From the NCBI RefSeq assembly GCF_002482385.1, contig NZ_DLFW01000049.1:1-64000 (forward strand): a stretch of DNA of 64,000 nucleotides, read 5' to 3'. A program made the position numbers and the translations under genes. The notes beneath the pieces were generated by a model that saw only the letters and a list, made by a program, of their open reading frames with translations, did not search any database and had not been told where the DNA came from. The DNA is from Dysgonomonas sp. UBA7710. GTDB taxonomy: Bacteria > Bacteroidota > Bacteroidia > Bacteroidales > Dysgonomonadaceae. Shown here in pieces: positions 34,177 to 42,577 of this stretch (its first letter is position 1; every line of letters begins with the position of its first letter).

Positions 34177-34788
34177 ATGGAATATAATACTCAACTGAAA
34201 AAACTAGCCCTTCCGGAGTATGGAAGGAATATACAGAATATGGTCGACTACTGCCTTACAGTACCTGACCGAAATGAACGCAAACGCTGTGCCAATACTA
34301 TTATCAATATAATGGGAAATATGTTCCCGCACCTGCGCGATGTAAATGATTTTAAACACATCTTGTGGGATCATCTCGCTATTATGGCCGATTTCAAACT
34401 GGATATCGACTACCCCTATGAAATCGTAAAGAAGGAAGACCTTTATTCCAAACCCGGAAAAATAGAATATAGCCGCCCCGATATGGAGTACCGCCATTAT
34501 GGTAAAACTCTGGAAAAAATGGTGAAGCTAGCTACCGAACTGGAAGACCCAAAAGAGAAAGAGCAATTTATATTACTTGTTGCCACTCATATGAAAAAAT
34601 CATATATACAGTGGAATAAGGAAGTGGACGATATGAAAATATTTATCGACCTATATGATTTGTCGAATCATAAAATAGACATACGAAGCTCCAATATAAA
34701 ACTTCCCGAAATGAAAGACCTCGGACAAAGGAACAATAACAGCAACAATAGCGGAGGGAAGAAAAACCAGCAGCAAAAGAAGAAGTGA
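34177..34788 (+). CDS. DUF4290 family protein
   Basis: 203 residues, cytoplasmic, with no signal peptide. The N-terminal two-thirds is helical, with LALPEYGRNIQNMVDYC and LRDVNDFKHILWDHLAIMADF, which fits DUF4290, a family restricted to Bacteroidota and of unknown function. The last 25 residues are a low-complexity Asn/Lys/Gln tail. In relatives the gene usually stands next to murA and rimM (from memory); here rimM follows after 95 bases and murA is not present between them. The spacer contains heptad repeats. Confidence 0.85.
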   Translation: MEYNTQLKKLALPEYGRNIQNMVDYCLTVPDRNERKRCANTIINIMGNMFPHLRDVNDFKHILWDHLAIMADFKLDIDYPYEIVKKEDLYSKPGKIEYSRPDMEYRHYGKTLEKMVKLATELEDPKEKEQFILLVATHMKKSYIQWNKEVDDMKIFIDLYDLSNHKIDIRSSNIKLPEMKDLGQRNNNSNNSGGKKNQQQKKK

Positions 34789-34883
34789 TTTTTAAGTGAA
34801 GAACGAAAAGTAAAAAGTGAAAAAATTATAGATCGTTATTATTCACTGCTAATTGTTCATTGTTTACTGCTAACTGATAAGAT

Positions 34884-35402
34884 ATGATAAAAGAAAACGA
34901 AGTTTTCAAAATAGGGAAATTTATCAAACCTCACGGGATAAAGGGGGAGATAAATTTTTCTTTCGAGAATGATGTATTCGACCGTGTAGACTGTCCGTAT
35001 CTTATTTGCCGTATCGACAATATTCTCGTACCTTTCTTTATAGAAGAATATAGGTTCAAAGGTAAAGAAACCGCTCTGATAAAATTTGAGGATATCGACG
35101 ATGAGGAAAAAGCCAGGCGAATGTCGGGCCTGGAGGTTTATTTTCCACGCAAATATTATGAAGAAGAGAGTAATGAAGAGATAGAATACTCCTGGAATTT
35201 CTTTATAGGCTTTTCCGTTATAGATAAAACGGCCGGCAAGCTGGGTATAATTGAAGATATAGACGACAAAACTATCAATACTCTCTTTCTGGTAAAAGAT
35301 GGAGAGAATGAACTTATAATTCCTGCCACAGAAGACTTCATAGAAAAAATAGATGCAAAGAAAAAGGTTTTGTATCTTGTCCTTCCGGAAGGATTGATTT
35401 AA
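34884..35402 (+). CDS. rimM: Ribosome maturation factor RimM
   Basis: 172 residues, normal for RimM, which binds ribosomal protein S19 and assists 16S rRNA processing and 30S assembly. The N-terminal beta-barrel starts with VFKIGKFIKPHGIKGEINF, the family signature, and the C-terminal PRC-barrel contains FFIGFSVIDKTAGKLG and ELIIPATEDFI. There is no trmD or 16S maturation neighbour in the window; the DUF4290 gene is upstream. The ATG at 34884 is the natural start. AT-rich spacing separates it from the proB promoter. Confidence 0.92.
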   Translation: MIKENEVFKIGKFIKPHGIKGEINFSFENDVFDRVDCPYLICRIDNILVPFFIEEYRFKGKETALIKFEDIDDEEKARRMSGLEVYFPRKYYEEESNEEIEYSWNFFIGFSVIDKTAGKLGIIEDIDDKTINTLFLVKDGENELIIPATEDFIEKIDAKKKVLYLVLPEGLI

Positions 35403-35499
35403 AGTCTGATACCTCATAGATATATATTATTCCGGCCTAAGAATCCATTTTTCCATCCATTTTCACTATTAACGAACATTTTACTTTAAAATAAAATTA

Positions 35500-35507
35500 T
35501 AACTTTG
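35500..35507 (+). promoter_or_regulatory. -7 box for the proB-argF' operon
   Basis: TAACTTTG ends 20 bases before the proB ATG. No terminator or promoter box is seen again until after argF', so it may drive all six genes. Confidence 0.55.
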
Positions 35508-35527
35508 CTTTTTTAGGTATATTTTCG

Positions 35528-36604
35528 ATGAAAGAGCGCATAGTTGTAAAAATAGGCAGCCAAATATTGAGCCGTAAAGACGGGACACTGGATCTCACCC
35601 GCATGTCGGCATTGGTAGATCAGATAGCAGAATTACATAAAAATAATATAGAGGTTATTCTGGTTTCATCGGGCGCCGTAGCTTCCGGAAAATCTGAAAT
35701 TAAGGCAAAAGCGAAATTGGACACCATTTCGGCACGCCAGTTATACTCTTCTATTGGCCAGGTGAAGCTTATCAACCGTTATTATGACCTGTTTCATCAG
35801 CAGGGTATTATATGCGGGCAGATACTCGTTACCAAGGAAGACTTTGCCACACGCCGCCATTACCTCAATCAGAGGAATTGCATGTCGGTAATGCTCGAGA
35901 ATAAGGTCATCCCCATTGTAAACGAGAATGATGCCATTTCAGTTAATGAACTAATGTTTACGGACAATGATGAATTATCGGGACTCGTAGCTGCAATGAT
36001 GGGAGCAAAAAAGCTAATAATACTTAGCAACATAGACGGAATTTACAGTGACAACCCCAACAATCCCGGGGCATACATATTCCGGGAAATAGACGCTAAG
36101 AAAGACGATATAGAAAACTGTATCCAGTCGTCCAAATCGGCCACAGGACGCGGAGGAATGACCACAAAATACAATGTGGCCCGCAGAGCCGCCGAAGAAG
36201 GAATTGAAGTAATTATTGCCAATGGCCGCAGGGATAATATACTGGTAGACCTCATAAAAGGAAAAGATGTTGTATCTACCCGTTTCAAACCATCGGGTAA
36301 AGGAACAAACAGTATAAAAAAATGGATAGCTCACTCCGAAGGTTTTACCAAAGGGGAGATACACATCAATAGATGTGCGGCGGAAGTTCTATTGAGCGAT
36401 AAAGCTGTGAGCCTGCTACCTGTTGGCGTAACAAAAATCTCCGGCAATTTCGAAGCTGATGACATTGTCCGCATTATCGACGAGAAAGGTAAGCAGGTAG
36501 GCATTGGCCGCACTTCGTACAGCAGCGAAAAAGCGAAAGAAACGATAGGGAAAAATAATAAGAAAGCAATTGTGCATTACGACTATTTATATATTGAAAA
36601 ATAA
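35528..36604 (+). CDS. proB: Glutamate 5-kinase
   Basis: 358 residues: an amino-acid-kinase domain followed by a C-terminal PUA domain (from about 270), the standard long ProB. It phosphorylates L-glutamate, the first step of proline synthesis, and is usually inhibited by proline. Motifs: VVKIGSQILSRKDG at the start, VILVSSGAVASGK near residue 41, VNENDAISV near 138 and GRGGMTTKYNVARRAA near 208. The stop is two bases before the proA start, so translation is coupled. Confidence 0.95.
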   Translation: MKERIVVKIGSQILSRKDGTLDLTRMSALVDQIAELHKNNIEVILVSSGAVASGKSEIKAKAKLDTISARQLYSSIGQVKLINRYYDLFHQQGIICGQILVTKEDFATRRHYLNQRNCMSVMLENKVIPIVNENDAISVNELMFTDNDELSGLVAAMMGAKKLIILSNIDGIYSDNPNNPGAYIFREIDAKKDDIENCIQSSKSATGRGGMTTKYNVARRAAEEGIEVIIANGRRDNILVDLIKGKDVVSTRFKPSGKGTNSIKKWIAHSEGFTKGEIHINRCAAEVLLSDKAVSLLPVGVTKISGNFEADDIVRIIDEKGKQVGIGRTSYSSEKAKETIGKNNKKAIVHYDYLYIEK

Positions 36605-36606
36605 AA

Positions 36607-37857
36607 ATGGACGACTATCACCAGAACATGTTCCGGTTAGTTATGGAAGCAGGTAAAAGCCTGAACTTACTGGAAGAAAAGGAAATCAACGCAATACTGG
36701 AAGCTATTGCCAAAGAAACCGAGTCGAAAATGTATTACATCCTTGCCGAAAATCAGAAAGATTTGCAACGGATGGATACAAGTAATCCAAAATATGACCG
36801 TCTGTTATTAAATGAGCAGCGAATAATGGATATTGTGAAAGATATCCGCAATGTAGCCTCCCTACCTTCCCCCGTTGGAAAAACGCTCATGCAAAAGACA
36901 TTACCGAATGGTCTGAATCTGTCTAAAATAACCGTGCCATTCGGTGTTATCGGCATTATATACGAAGCCCGCCCGAATGTGAGTTTCGATGTATTTTCCC
37001 TATGCCTGAAATCCGGCAATGCCTGTATTCTGAAAGGCGGCTCGGACGCGCGTTTTTCGAACGAAGCTATTATAGACATCATTCGTAATGTATTGGATGA
37101 AAACGGGGTGAATCCCAATGTATGTACACTATTGCCTAATGACCGGGGAGCCACGGAGGAGCTACTTAACGCCCGTAATTATGTAGACCTTATCATTCCG
37201 CGCGGAGGACAGGAATTAATTAATCATGTGCGTGAAAACTCCCGTATACCGGTCATTGAAACAGGTGCAGGTGTATGTCATACTTATTTCCATAAAGAAG
37301 GAGATGTGAAGAAAGGTAAGGATATCGTTACCAATGCCAAAACACGCAAAGTGAGTGTGTGTAATTCGCTGGACTGTCTGGTAATAGACAAAGACCGGTT
37401 GGACGATTTACATTATCTCTGCGAAGATCTGGAGAAAAAGGATGTTATAATATATGCGGATAAGCATGCCTATGAGGCTTTGTTCCAATACTATTCGTAT
37501 GATCTGTTGAAAAAAGCGGATGAAGACAGCTTCGGAACAGAATTTCTCGATTATAAAATGGCAGTCAAAACCGTTTCCGGTATTGGTCAAGCTATCCAGC
37601 ATATAGCCGCTTACAGTTCCAAACACAGTGAAGCCATCATAAGCGAAGATCGTGAAGCCATCAGATTATTCGAAAAGATGGTCGATGCTGCCTGCGTTTA
37701 TGCCAATGCATCCACTGCATTTACTGATGGAGCCCAGTTTGGACTTGGAGCAGAGATAGGCATCAGCACGCAAAAAATGCATGCCCGCGGTCCTATGGCA
37801 TTGGATGAACTATGCACCTATAAGTGGATAATAGAAGGTGACGGACAAATCAGGTAA
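36607..37857 (+). CDS. proA: Glutamate-5-semialdehyde dehydrogenase
   Basis: 416 residues, the normal ProA length. It reduces glutamyl-5-phosphate with NADPH to glutamate 5-semialdehyde, working with ProB. The catalytic cysteine lies in KVSVCNSLDCLV near residue 258; PFGVIGIIYEARPNV near residue 114 and LIIPRGGQELI near 195 are conserved. The stop codon overlaps the ATG of the following microprotein gene by one base (TAATG), a re-initiation arrangement. Confidence 0.95.
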   Translation: MDDYHQNMFRLVMEAGKSLNLLEEKEINAILEAIAKETESKMYYILAENQKDLQRMDTSNPKYDRLLLNEQRIMDIVKDIRNVASLPSPVGKTLMQKTLPNGLNLSKITVPFGVIGIIYEARPNVSFDVFSLCLKSGNACILKGGSDARFSNEAIIDIIRNVLDENGVNPNVCTLLPNDRGATEELLNARNYVDLIIPRGGQELINHVRENSRIPVIETGAGVCHTYFHKEGDVKKGKDIVTNAKTRKVSVCNSLDCLVIDKDRLDDLHYLCEDLEKKDVIIYADKHAYEALFQYYSYDLLKKADEDSFGTEFLDYKMAVKTVSGIGQAIQHIAAYSSKHSEAIISEDREAIRLFEKMVDAACVYANASTAFTDGAQFGLGAEIGISTQKMHARGPMALDELCTYKWIIEGDGQIR

Positions 37858-38042
37858 TGAAAAAAAAGAAGAAAAAGGCAACAGGGAAAATAACTGTCGA
37901 TGATTATATAAAAGCGGTAAAAAAGGCAGGCAGGGATGAAGAACTCTCCCGGTCGGCAGGTTGGAAACGTATTACATCCGTACACAAAAGTAAAAAAGCA
38001 TATAACCGCAAGACGCAAAGAAAGAATTTTACAGAAGAATAA
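37857..38042 (+). CDS. Basic 61-residue microprotein
   Basis: Begins with six consecutive lysines after the Met and is rich in Lys and Arg throughout; it contains the more ordered segment ITVDDYIKAVKKAGRDEELSR. It has no membrane helix or metal site. Start and stop both overlap neighbours by one base (TAATG), the tightest coupling in the operon, which argues that it is translated. The charge suggests nucleic-acid or ribosome contact, but this is a guess; I do not recognise a family. Confidence 0.65.
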   Translation: MKKKKKKATGKITVDDYIKAVKKAGRDEELSRSAGWKRITSVHKSKKAYNRKTQRKNFTEE

Positions 38043-38956
38043 TGGAACGTAATATCCTACTCGATTATGTCAAAATAATCCTTAGCATATTGGTGATTAC
38101 CATACACATGCAGCCGTTGTTCGATTACGGAGAATTCCGGGGCTGGATTATTACACATGGTATTGCCCGTGTTGCCGTTCCAATATTCTTCATAACAGGC
38201 GGTTATTATATAGCTGGAAAACTGGATGATGTAAAAAGCCTGAAAAAGTACCTGAAACATTTGGTTATTATCCACATTGTATGGAACCTTATATATCTAC
38301 CGACTATTATAGATATGATTTATAATATAAAGAGTGTCATTCTGATACTTACATTCGGTTTTTTCCATCTGTGGTATATACCCGCTCTGATAGTGGGAAC
38401 AATAGCCCTTTTCCTGTCTAAAAAATACATTAAGGACTATAGATATATTTTAGTGCTTGCTTTTATTCTGTTTATGATCGGGTTTTATTGTGGTTTAGAC
38501 AACCTCAGAATATACCATTACCGAAATGGTATCACAATGGCTTTCCCTTTCATTGCTCTGGGATATTGTATAAAATCGAGGGGCTGGGTGGCGAAAATAA
38601 AAAATAATTATCTCATTTGGGTTATGTGCATTGGCCTCGCTGCGTTGATAGGAGAATCTTACATAAGATATGTCAATTCAAACGGATTCAGCCCTTTCAA
38701 TGATTTCCTTCTGTCTCTATTGATACTCTGCCCGGCTATATTCATTTATTTACAGAAACATCCGGTAATGTCGTCAGGAAAAGGATTCGTTGCTATTTTA
38801 TTTTCCGGTATCTATTTTCTACATCCACTTGTAATGAATATCCTCGGAATGCCACAGACATATATGATATACAAATTACCTCTGGTAGTCATACTTTCTA
38901 TCGTATTATCCTACATTGTATATTTAATAAATAAACGGGTAAAAATATTCTTTTAA
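38042..38956 (+). CDS. Acyltransferase family 3 membrane protein, copy 1
   Basis: 304 residues with about ten hydrophobic helices. The N-terminus MERNILLDYVKIILSILVIT leading to IHMQ, and the GIARVAVPIFFITGGYY segment, are the usual start of acyltransferase-3 proteins, which move acetyl or succinyl groups onto sugars or other small acceptors across the membrane. FFHLWYIPALIVG is another typical stretch. It is closely related to the next gene, so the two are a tandem duplication. The substrate is unknown; the position between proline and arginine genes is unusual for this family. Confidence 0.85.
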   Translation: MERNILLDYVKIILSILVITIHMQPLFDYGEFRGWIITHGIARVAVPIFFITGGYYIAGKLDDVKSLKKYLKHLVIIHIVWNLIYLPTIIDMIYNIKSVILILTFGFFHLWYIPALIVGTIALFLSKKYIKDYRYILVLAFILFMIGFYCGLDNLRIYHYRNGITMAFPFIALGYCIKSRGWVAKIKNNYLIWVMCIGLAALIGESYIRYVNSNGFSPFNDFLLSLLILCPAIFIYLQKHPVMSSGKGFVAILFSGIYFLHPLVMNILGMPQTYMIYKLPLVVILSIVLSYIVYLINKRVKIFF

Positions 38957-38958
38957 CC

Positions 38959-39861
38959 ATGGAACGTAATATAATGCTCGATTATTTCAGGATTATACTC
39001 TGCCTGCTGGTTATTACGGTACACACACAGTTCCTTTTTAGCAGTGAATCATTAAGCGGGTGGCTCATTTCGAACGGAATAGCCCGGATAGGAGTGCCGT
39101 GCTTTTTTGTTATCAGTGGATACTACCTTCATCCCAAATTGAGTGATAATAAGGCATTAAAAAGGTATCTGTCACACATTTTCATTGTGTATATTGTATG
39201 GTCGTTTATCTATTTACCCACCTATTATAATACGGTAGAAGCCCGTTCTCTGGTTACATTCGCCATTATGGGATATTATCACCTGTGGTTTCTGCCTGCA
39301 CTCCTATTGGGTACACTCATGCTGGCAGTAATAAAGAAGTTTATAAAGAATAACAACCTGATACTGCTTTCCGGTATTATTTTCTACATTACCGGATATA
39401 TACTGGAAAACTCCGGATTACCATACAGATCGTTCTGCAATGGTATTTTCTTTGGTTTTCCGTTTATCGTGTCAGGATATTATATCCGGGAAAAAGATTT
39501 TACAAATATTGCTAAGGCCTCATATTTGTACGCTCTTTTACCGGTAAGCCTGATCGCATTATTAACCGAATCATACCAAGGTTATAAAACGAATATTTAC
39601 CATAACTTATTTCTGTCGCTATATATCCTTTGTCCCGTATTAATTATCTGCATACAGAAAGGGGCAAAATATACAGTTGAAAAATACGATATATCAAAAC
39701 TGGCGGCAGGAATTTATCTTGTCCATATCCTAGTTGCAGGACAGATAATTCCGATAGCGGAAACAAATAATATTTACAGGCTACCGTTCATAATGATAGT
39801 CTCCGTACTATTAGCTATCTTTATAGTCTTAATCAATAAACGCATTAAAATACTTTTGTAA
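38959..39861 (+). CDS. Acyltransferase family 3 membrane protein, copy 2
   Basis: 300 residues; a paralogue of the preceding protein, aligning along its whole length (MERNIMLDYFRIILCLLVIT; GIARIGVPCFFVISGYY; GYYHLWFLPALLLG). The start is two bases after the stop of copy 1, and the stop overlaps the argF' ATG by one base. Divergence between the copies is moderate, so the duplication is not recent. They may act as a pair on different acceptors or form a heteromer; nothing in the sequence decides. Confidence 0.85.
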   Translation: MERNIMLDYFRIILCLLVITVHTQFLFSSESLSGWLISNGIARIGVPCFFVISGYYLHPKLSDNKALKRYLSHIFIVYIVWSFIYLPTYYNTVEARSLVTFAIMGYYHLWFLPALLLGTLMLAVIKKFIKNNNLILLSGIIFYITGYILENSGLPYRSFCNGIFFGFPFIVSGYYIREKDFTNIAKASYLYALLPVSLIALLTESYQGYKTNIYHNLFLSLYILCPVLIICIQKGAKYTVEKYDISKLAAGIYLVHILVAGQIIPIAETNNIYRLPFIMIVSVLLAIFIVLINKRIKILL

Positions 39862-40814
39862 TGAAAACATATACCAATGTCAAAGATCTCGGCGATCTTA
39901 AAGCCGCAGTAAAAGAAGCTCTCGAAGTAAAAAAGAACCGCTTCGGGTATAAAAGTCTCGGGGAGAACAAAACACTGTTGATGGTATTTTTTAATTCCAG
40001 TCTGCGCACCCGCCTGAGCACACAAAAAGCCGGGATGAATCTGGGTATGAATACAATGGTACTTGACATCAACCAGGGAGCATGGAAACTGGAAACCGAA
40101 CGGGGGGTAATAATGGACGGTGACAAATCGGAACATATACTCGAAGCCATTCCCGTGATGGGCAGCTATTGTGACATTATCGGAGTACGTGCGTTTGCTC
40201 AATTCGAAAATAAAGAAGATGATTATCAGGAGAAGATACTGAACCAGTTCATTAAATATTCGGGACGTCCTGTATTCAGCATGGAGGCGGCAACAGGACA
40301 TCCTTTACAGGCTTTTGCCGACCTCATCACGATAGAGGAGTATAAGAAAACGGCTCGCCCAAAAGTTGTCCTTACATGGGCGCCACATCCGAAAGCCTTG
40401 CCACAGGCAGTTCCTAATTCATTCGCCGACTTTATGAACGAGGCTGATGTAGATTTTATTATCACACATCCCGAAGGTTATGACCTCGATCCTAAATTCG
40501 TACGTGGAGCTAAAGTTGAGTACGATCAGGATAAGGCCCTTGCGGGAGCAGACTTTGTTTATGCAAAAAACTGGGCAGCATATACCGACCCTAATTATGG
40601 AAAAATACTAAGCAAAGATATGTCGTGGACAGTAACAACTCAAAAGATGGCGCTGACAAATAACGCTTACTTTATGCATTGCCTGCCTGTACGCCGTAAT
40701 ATGATTGTGAGCGATGATGTAATAGAAAGTCCACAATCGATTGTTATACAGGAAGCAGCCAATCGTGAGATATCAGCCCAGACAGTTATAAAAAGAATGC
40801 TGGAAAGTCTATAA
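39861..40814 (+). CDS. argF': N-succinylornithine (or N-acetylornithine) carbamoyltransferase
   Basis: 317 residues of the aspartate/ornithine carbamoyltransferase superfamily. The carbamoyl-phosphate loop is S47-x-R-T-R (SSLRTRLST), HPLQAFADL is the middle motif and HCLPVRR is near residue 275. The AIPVMGSYCDIIGVR stretch (about 96-110) and the overall pattern match the Bacteroides fragilis enzyme, shown to use N-succinyl-L-ornithine rather than N-acetylornithine; substrate here is inferred from that resemblance. It belongs to the arginine pathway. As the last gene of the proB operon it couples proline and arginine branches of glutamate metabolism. A strong terminator follows 20 bases after the stop. 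Confidence 0.92.
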   Translation: MKTYTNVKDLGDLKAAVKEALEVKKNRFGYKSLGENKTLLMVFFNSSLRTRLSTQKAGMNLGMNTMVLDINQGAWKLETERGVIMDGDKSEHILEAIPVMGSYCDIIGVRAFAQFENKEDDYQEKILNQFIKYSGRPVFSMEAATGHPLQAFADLITIEEYKKTARPKVVLTWAPHPKALPQAVPNSFADFMNEADVDFIITHPEGYDLDPKFVRGAKVEYDQDKALAGADFVYAKNWAAYTDPNYGKILSKDMSWTVTTQKMALTNNAYFMHCLPVRRNMIVSDDVIESPQSIVIQEAANREISAQTVIKRMLESL

Positions 40815-40834
40815 AATATAATCCGTTTATAACC

Positions 40835-40874
40835 AAAAGCAGCGCATCCCGAAAGAGATGCGCTGCTTTTTATT
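40835..40874 (+). terminator. Strong rho-independent terminator after argF'
   Basis: Perfect 14-bp stem (AAAAGCAGCGCATC at 40835-40848, complement at 40857-40870), eight-base loop and T-run. Its A-rich left side also lets it end the convergent OMP gene. Confidence 0.9.
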
Positions 40875-40888
40875 TTATAACTAACTTA

Positions 40889-42481
40889 TTAGAATCTATA
40901 TCCCAACGTTAACAAACCCTGGAAATTATTTGTCTTGAAAGTAGATTTATCCGCTCCGGTAAAGGCATATAAGTCATCTTTCTGAGATTTCATTACAAAC
41001 GCGATATCTGTATAGAAGTGGCGTGAAAATCTGTATCCCATACCGTAAGTGAAATAGTTTGTAGTTCCATCCAACACATATTGCGTAGCTGCACGGCTAT
41101 CGGTTACGACTTCATGGTCGCCCGGAAAATCTTTTACTTCATTCTTGAATGGACTTTGCATCCATGAATAACCTACACGAGCCGAGAACTGGTCTGTAAT
41201 ACGATATTCAGCCCCAACGCGAACAGTAGACGCATTTCTGAAATCATTCTTTATATAAGCGTTAGGATCACCTGTACCCGTAGCAAGAGCATTCCCCCGG
41301 TCATCGAACAATTTCATATTATTGGCATAGTTAGTCAATTCATAATCGGCGCTGATAATAGCTCTACCTCCGATAACGCCTGCAAGGCTCAATGTCCACT
41401 TGTCAGGAGTGCGCATCTTGTAATCATATATGGCATCTTCACTCCGGTCTGAATTGGGATCACTGAAGCTACCTATATTAAATTTTGCTCCATCGGCAAA
41501 ATTGGAAGACAGATCTGCAGCAAAATAATCGGTCATATTATACCATGTAGGAGAATGATATGAAACTCCAATTCGTAATTCCTGAATAGGTTTTACTATC
41601 ACTCCGGCAGTAACCTGCCACCCTGTACCATCTGTTCTCATCCAATTTTGCAATTCCTGGCTACTCCAAAAAGAGCCATTATCCTGATATTCCTCAATAT
41701 AACTGGAATATATACGATAGTTTATATCGGTCAGGGACAATGTTGCCCCAACACTAACAATATCTGAAAACGTCGTTCCTATATTAAAATCATATGTACT
41801 AATAGAACCCTTTTCTTCTACAAATAAGTCACTATAGGCCGCATACTCGGGAGAAGCCGGGACATATTGCCCTGAGCCCGCAGGAGTTTTCTCATCTATT
41901 ATGTGTCCATTAAAAGCTAATACACTCAGCCAGTCCTGATTACGCCAGATATCTCTCCAGTCATTCCCCTCATCGCCCAATGCAATTGCCGAAGCAGGGC
42001 GCCCGTTATTTGTTGCTCTATCAGCCATATAAGCCGCGAGATCATACGACAGGTTATTGCCAATCGCATTGTATTTTCTGTCAAAATTTTTCAACCTATT
42101 GTACGAGAACCCGATATTGATACTACGAACCACATCATTATCAAATATAGGGAATACACTCACAAATGCCAGATTATCAAAGTTCACTTTAAACTTACTT
42201 TCATCAACTTTTCCGGCATTCATTTCTGTCTGAACCTTAGAATTCTGAAAATTAAGTGTAGTAACTATTTCTGATGATTGATAAACTCCTATACCTGCCG
42301 GATTAATGGATATACCGGATATATCGCCACCAAGCGCACCAAAAGCTCCTCCCATAGATACGGAACGGGCTGTACCTGTCAGGTCGTTTTTCGAATATCT
42401 GTATGCATCCATTTCATTTTGGGCCTGTACAGCCCCAAACGTCAGTGCAGTTGTTAACAGTAGTAATGATACATGTTTCAT
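40889..42481 (-). CDS. OmpP1/FadL-like outer-membrane protein
   Basis: 530 residues from the ATG at 42481; an in-frame ATG at 42514 would put extra residues before a clean signal peptide (MKHVSLLLLTTALTFGAVQAQ). The mature N-terminus DAYRYSKNDLTGTARSVSMGGAFGALGGD followed by SINPAGIG is the OmpP1/FadL/PorV-like signature. The rest alternates as beta strands and ends in an aromatic residue (TLGYRF), as expected for an outer-membrane barrel. FadL relatives take up long-chain fatty acids or other hydrophobic compounds; here the ligand is unknown. No partner gene is adjacent. Confidence 0.85.
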   Translation of the reverse strand: MKHVSLLLLTTALTFGAVQAQNEMDAYRYSKNDLTGTARSVSMGGAFGALGGDISGISINPAGIGVYQSSEIVTTLNFQNSKVQTEMNAGKVDESKFKVNFDNLAFVSVFPIFDNDVVRSINIGFSYNRLKNFDRKYNAIGNNLSYDLAAYMADRATNNGRPASAIALGDEGNDWRDIWRNQDWLSVLAFNGHIIDEKTPAGSGQYVPASPEYAAYSDLFVEEKGSISTYDFNIGTTFSDIVSVGATLSLTDINYRIYSSYIEEYQDNGSFWSSQELQNWMRTDGTGWQVTAGVIVKPIQELRIGVSYHSPTWYNMTDYFAADLSSNFADGAKFNIGSFSDPNSDRSEDAIYDYKMRTPDKWTLSLAGVIGGRAIISADYELTNYANNMKLFDDRGNALATGTGDPNAYIKNDFRNASTVRVGAEYRITDQFSARVGYSWMQSPFKNEVKDFPGDHEVVTDSRAATQYVLDGTTNYFTYGMGYRFSRHFYTDIAFVMKSQKDDLYAFTGADKSTFKTNNFQGLLTLGYRF

Positions 42482-42514
42482 AATGCAATTTTTAATATTT
42501 CTATATCTTTTCAA

Positions 42515-42551
42515 AAAAGCTGTCTCATAAATTAATATTGAAACAGCTTTT
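42515..42551 (-). terminator. Terminator of the repeat-rich secreted-protein gene
   Basis: Nine-bp arms AAAAGCTGT and ACAGCTTTT around a 19-base loop, followed on the minus strand by six T. The GCTGTCTCA wording recalls the MITE-like family 1 ends, so it could be a decayed copy put to use as a terminator. Confidence 0.6.
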
Positions 42552-42577
42552 ATTTTAGTTGTCCTTATCTTGCTTTT

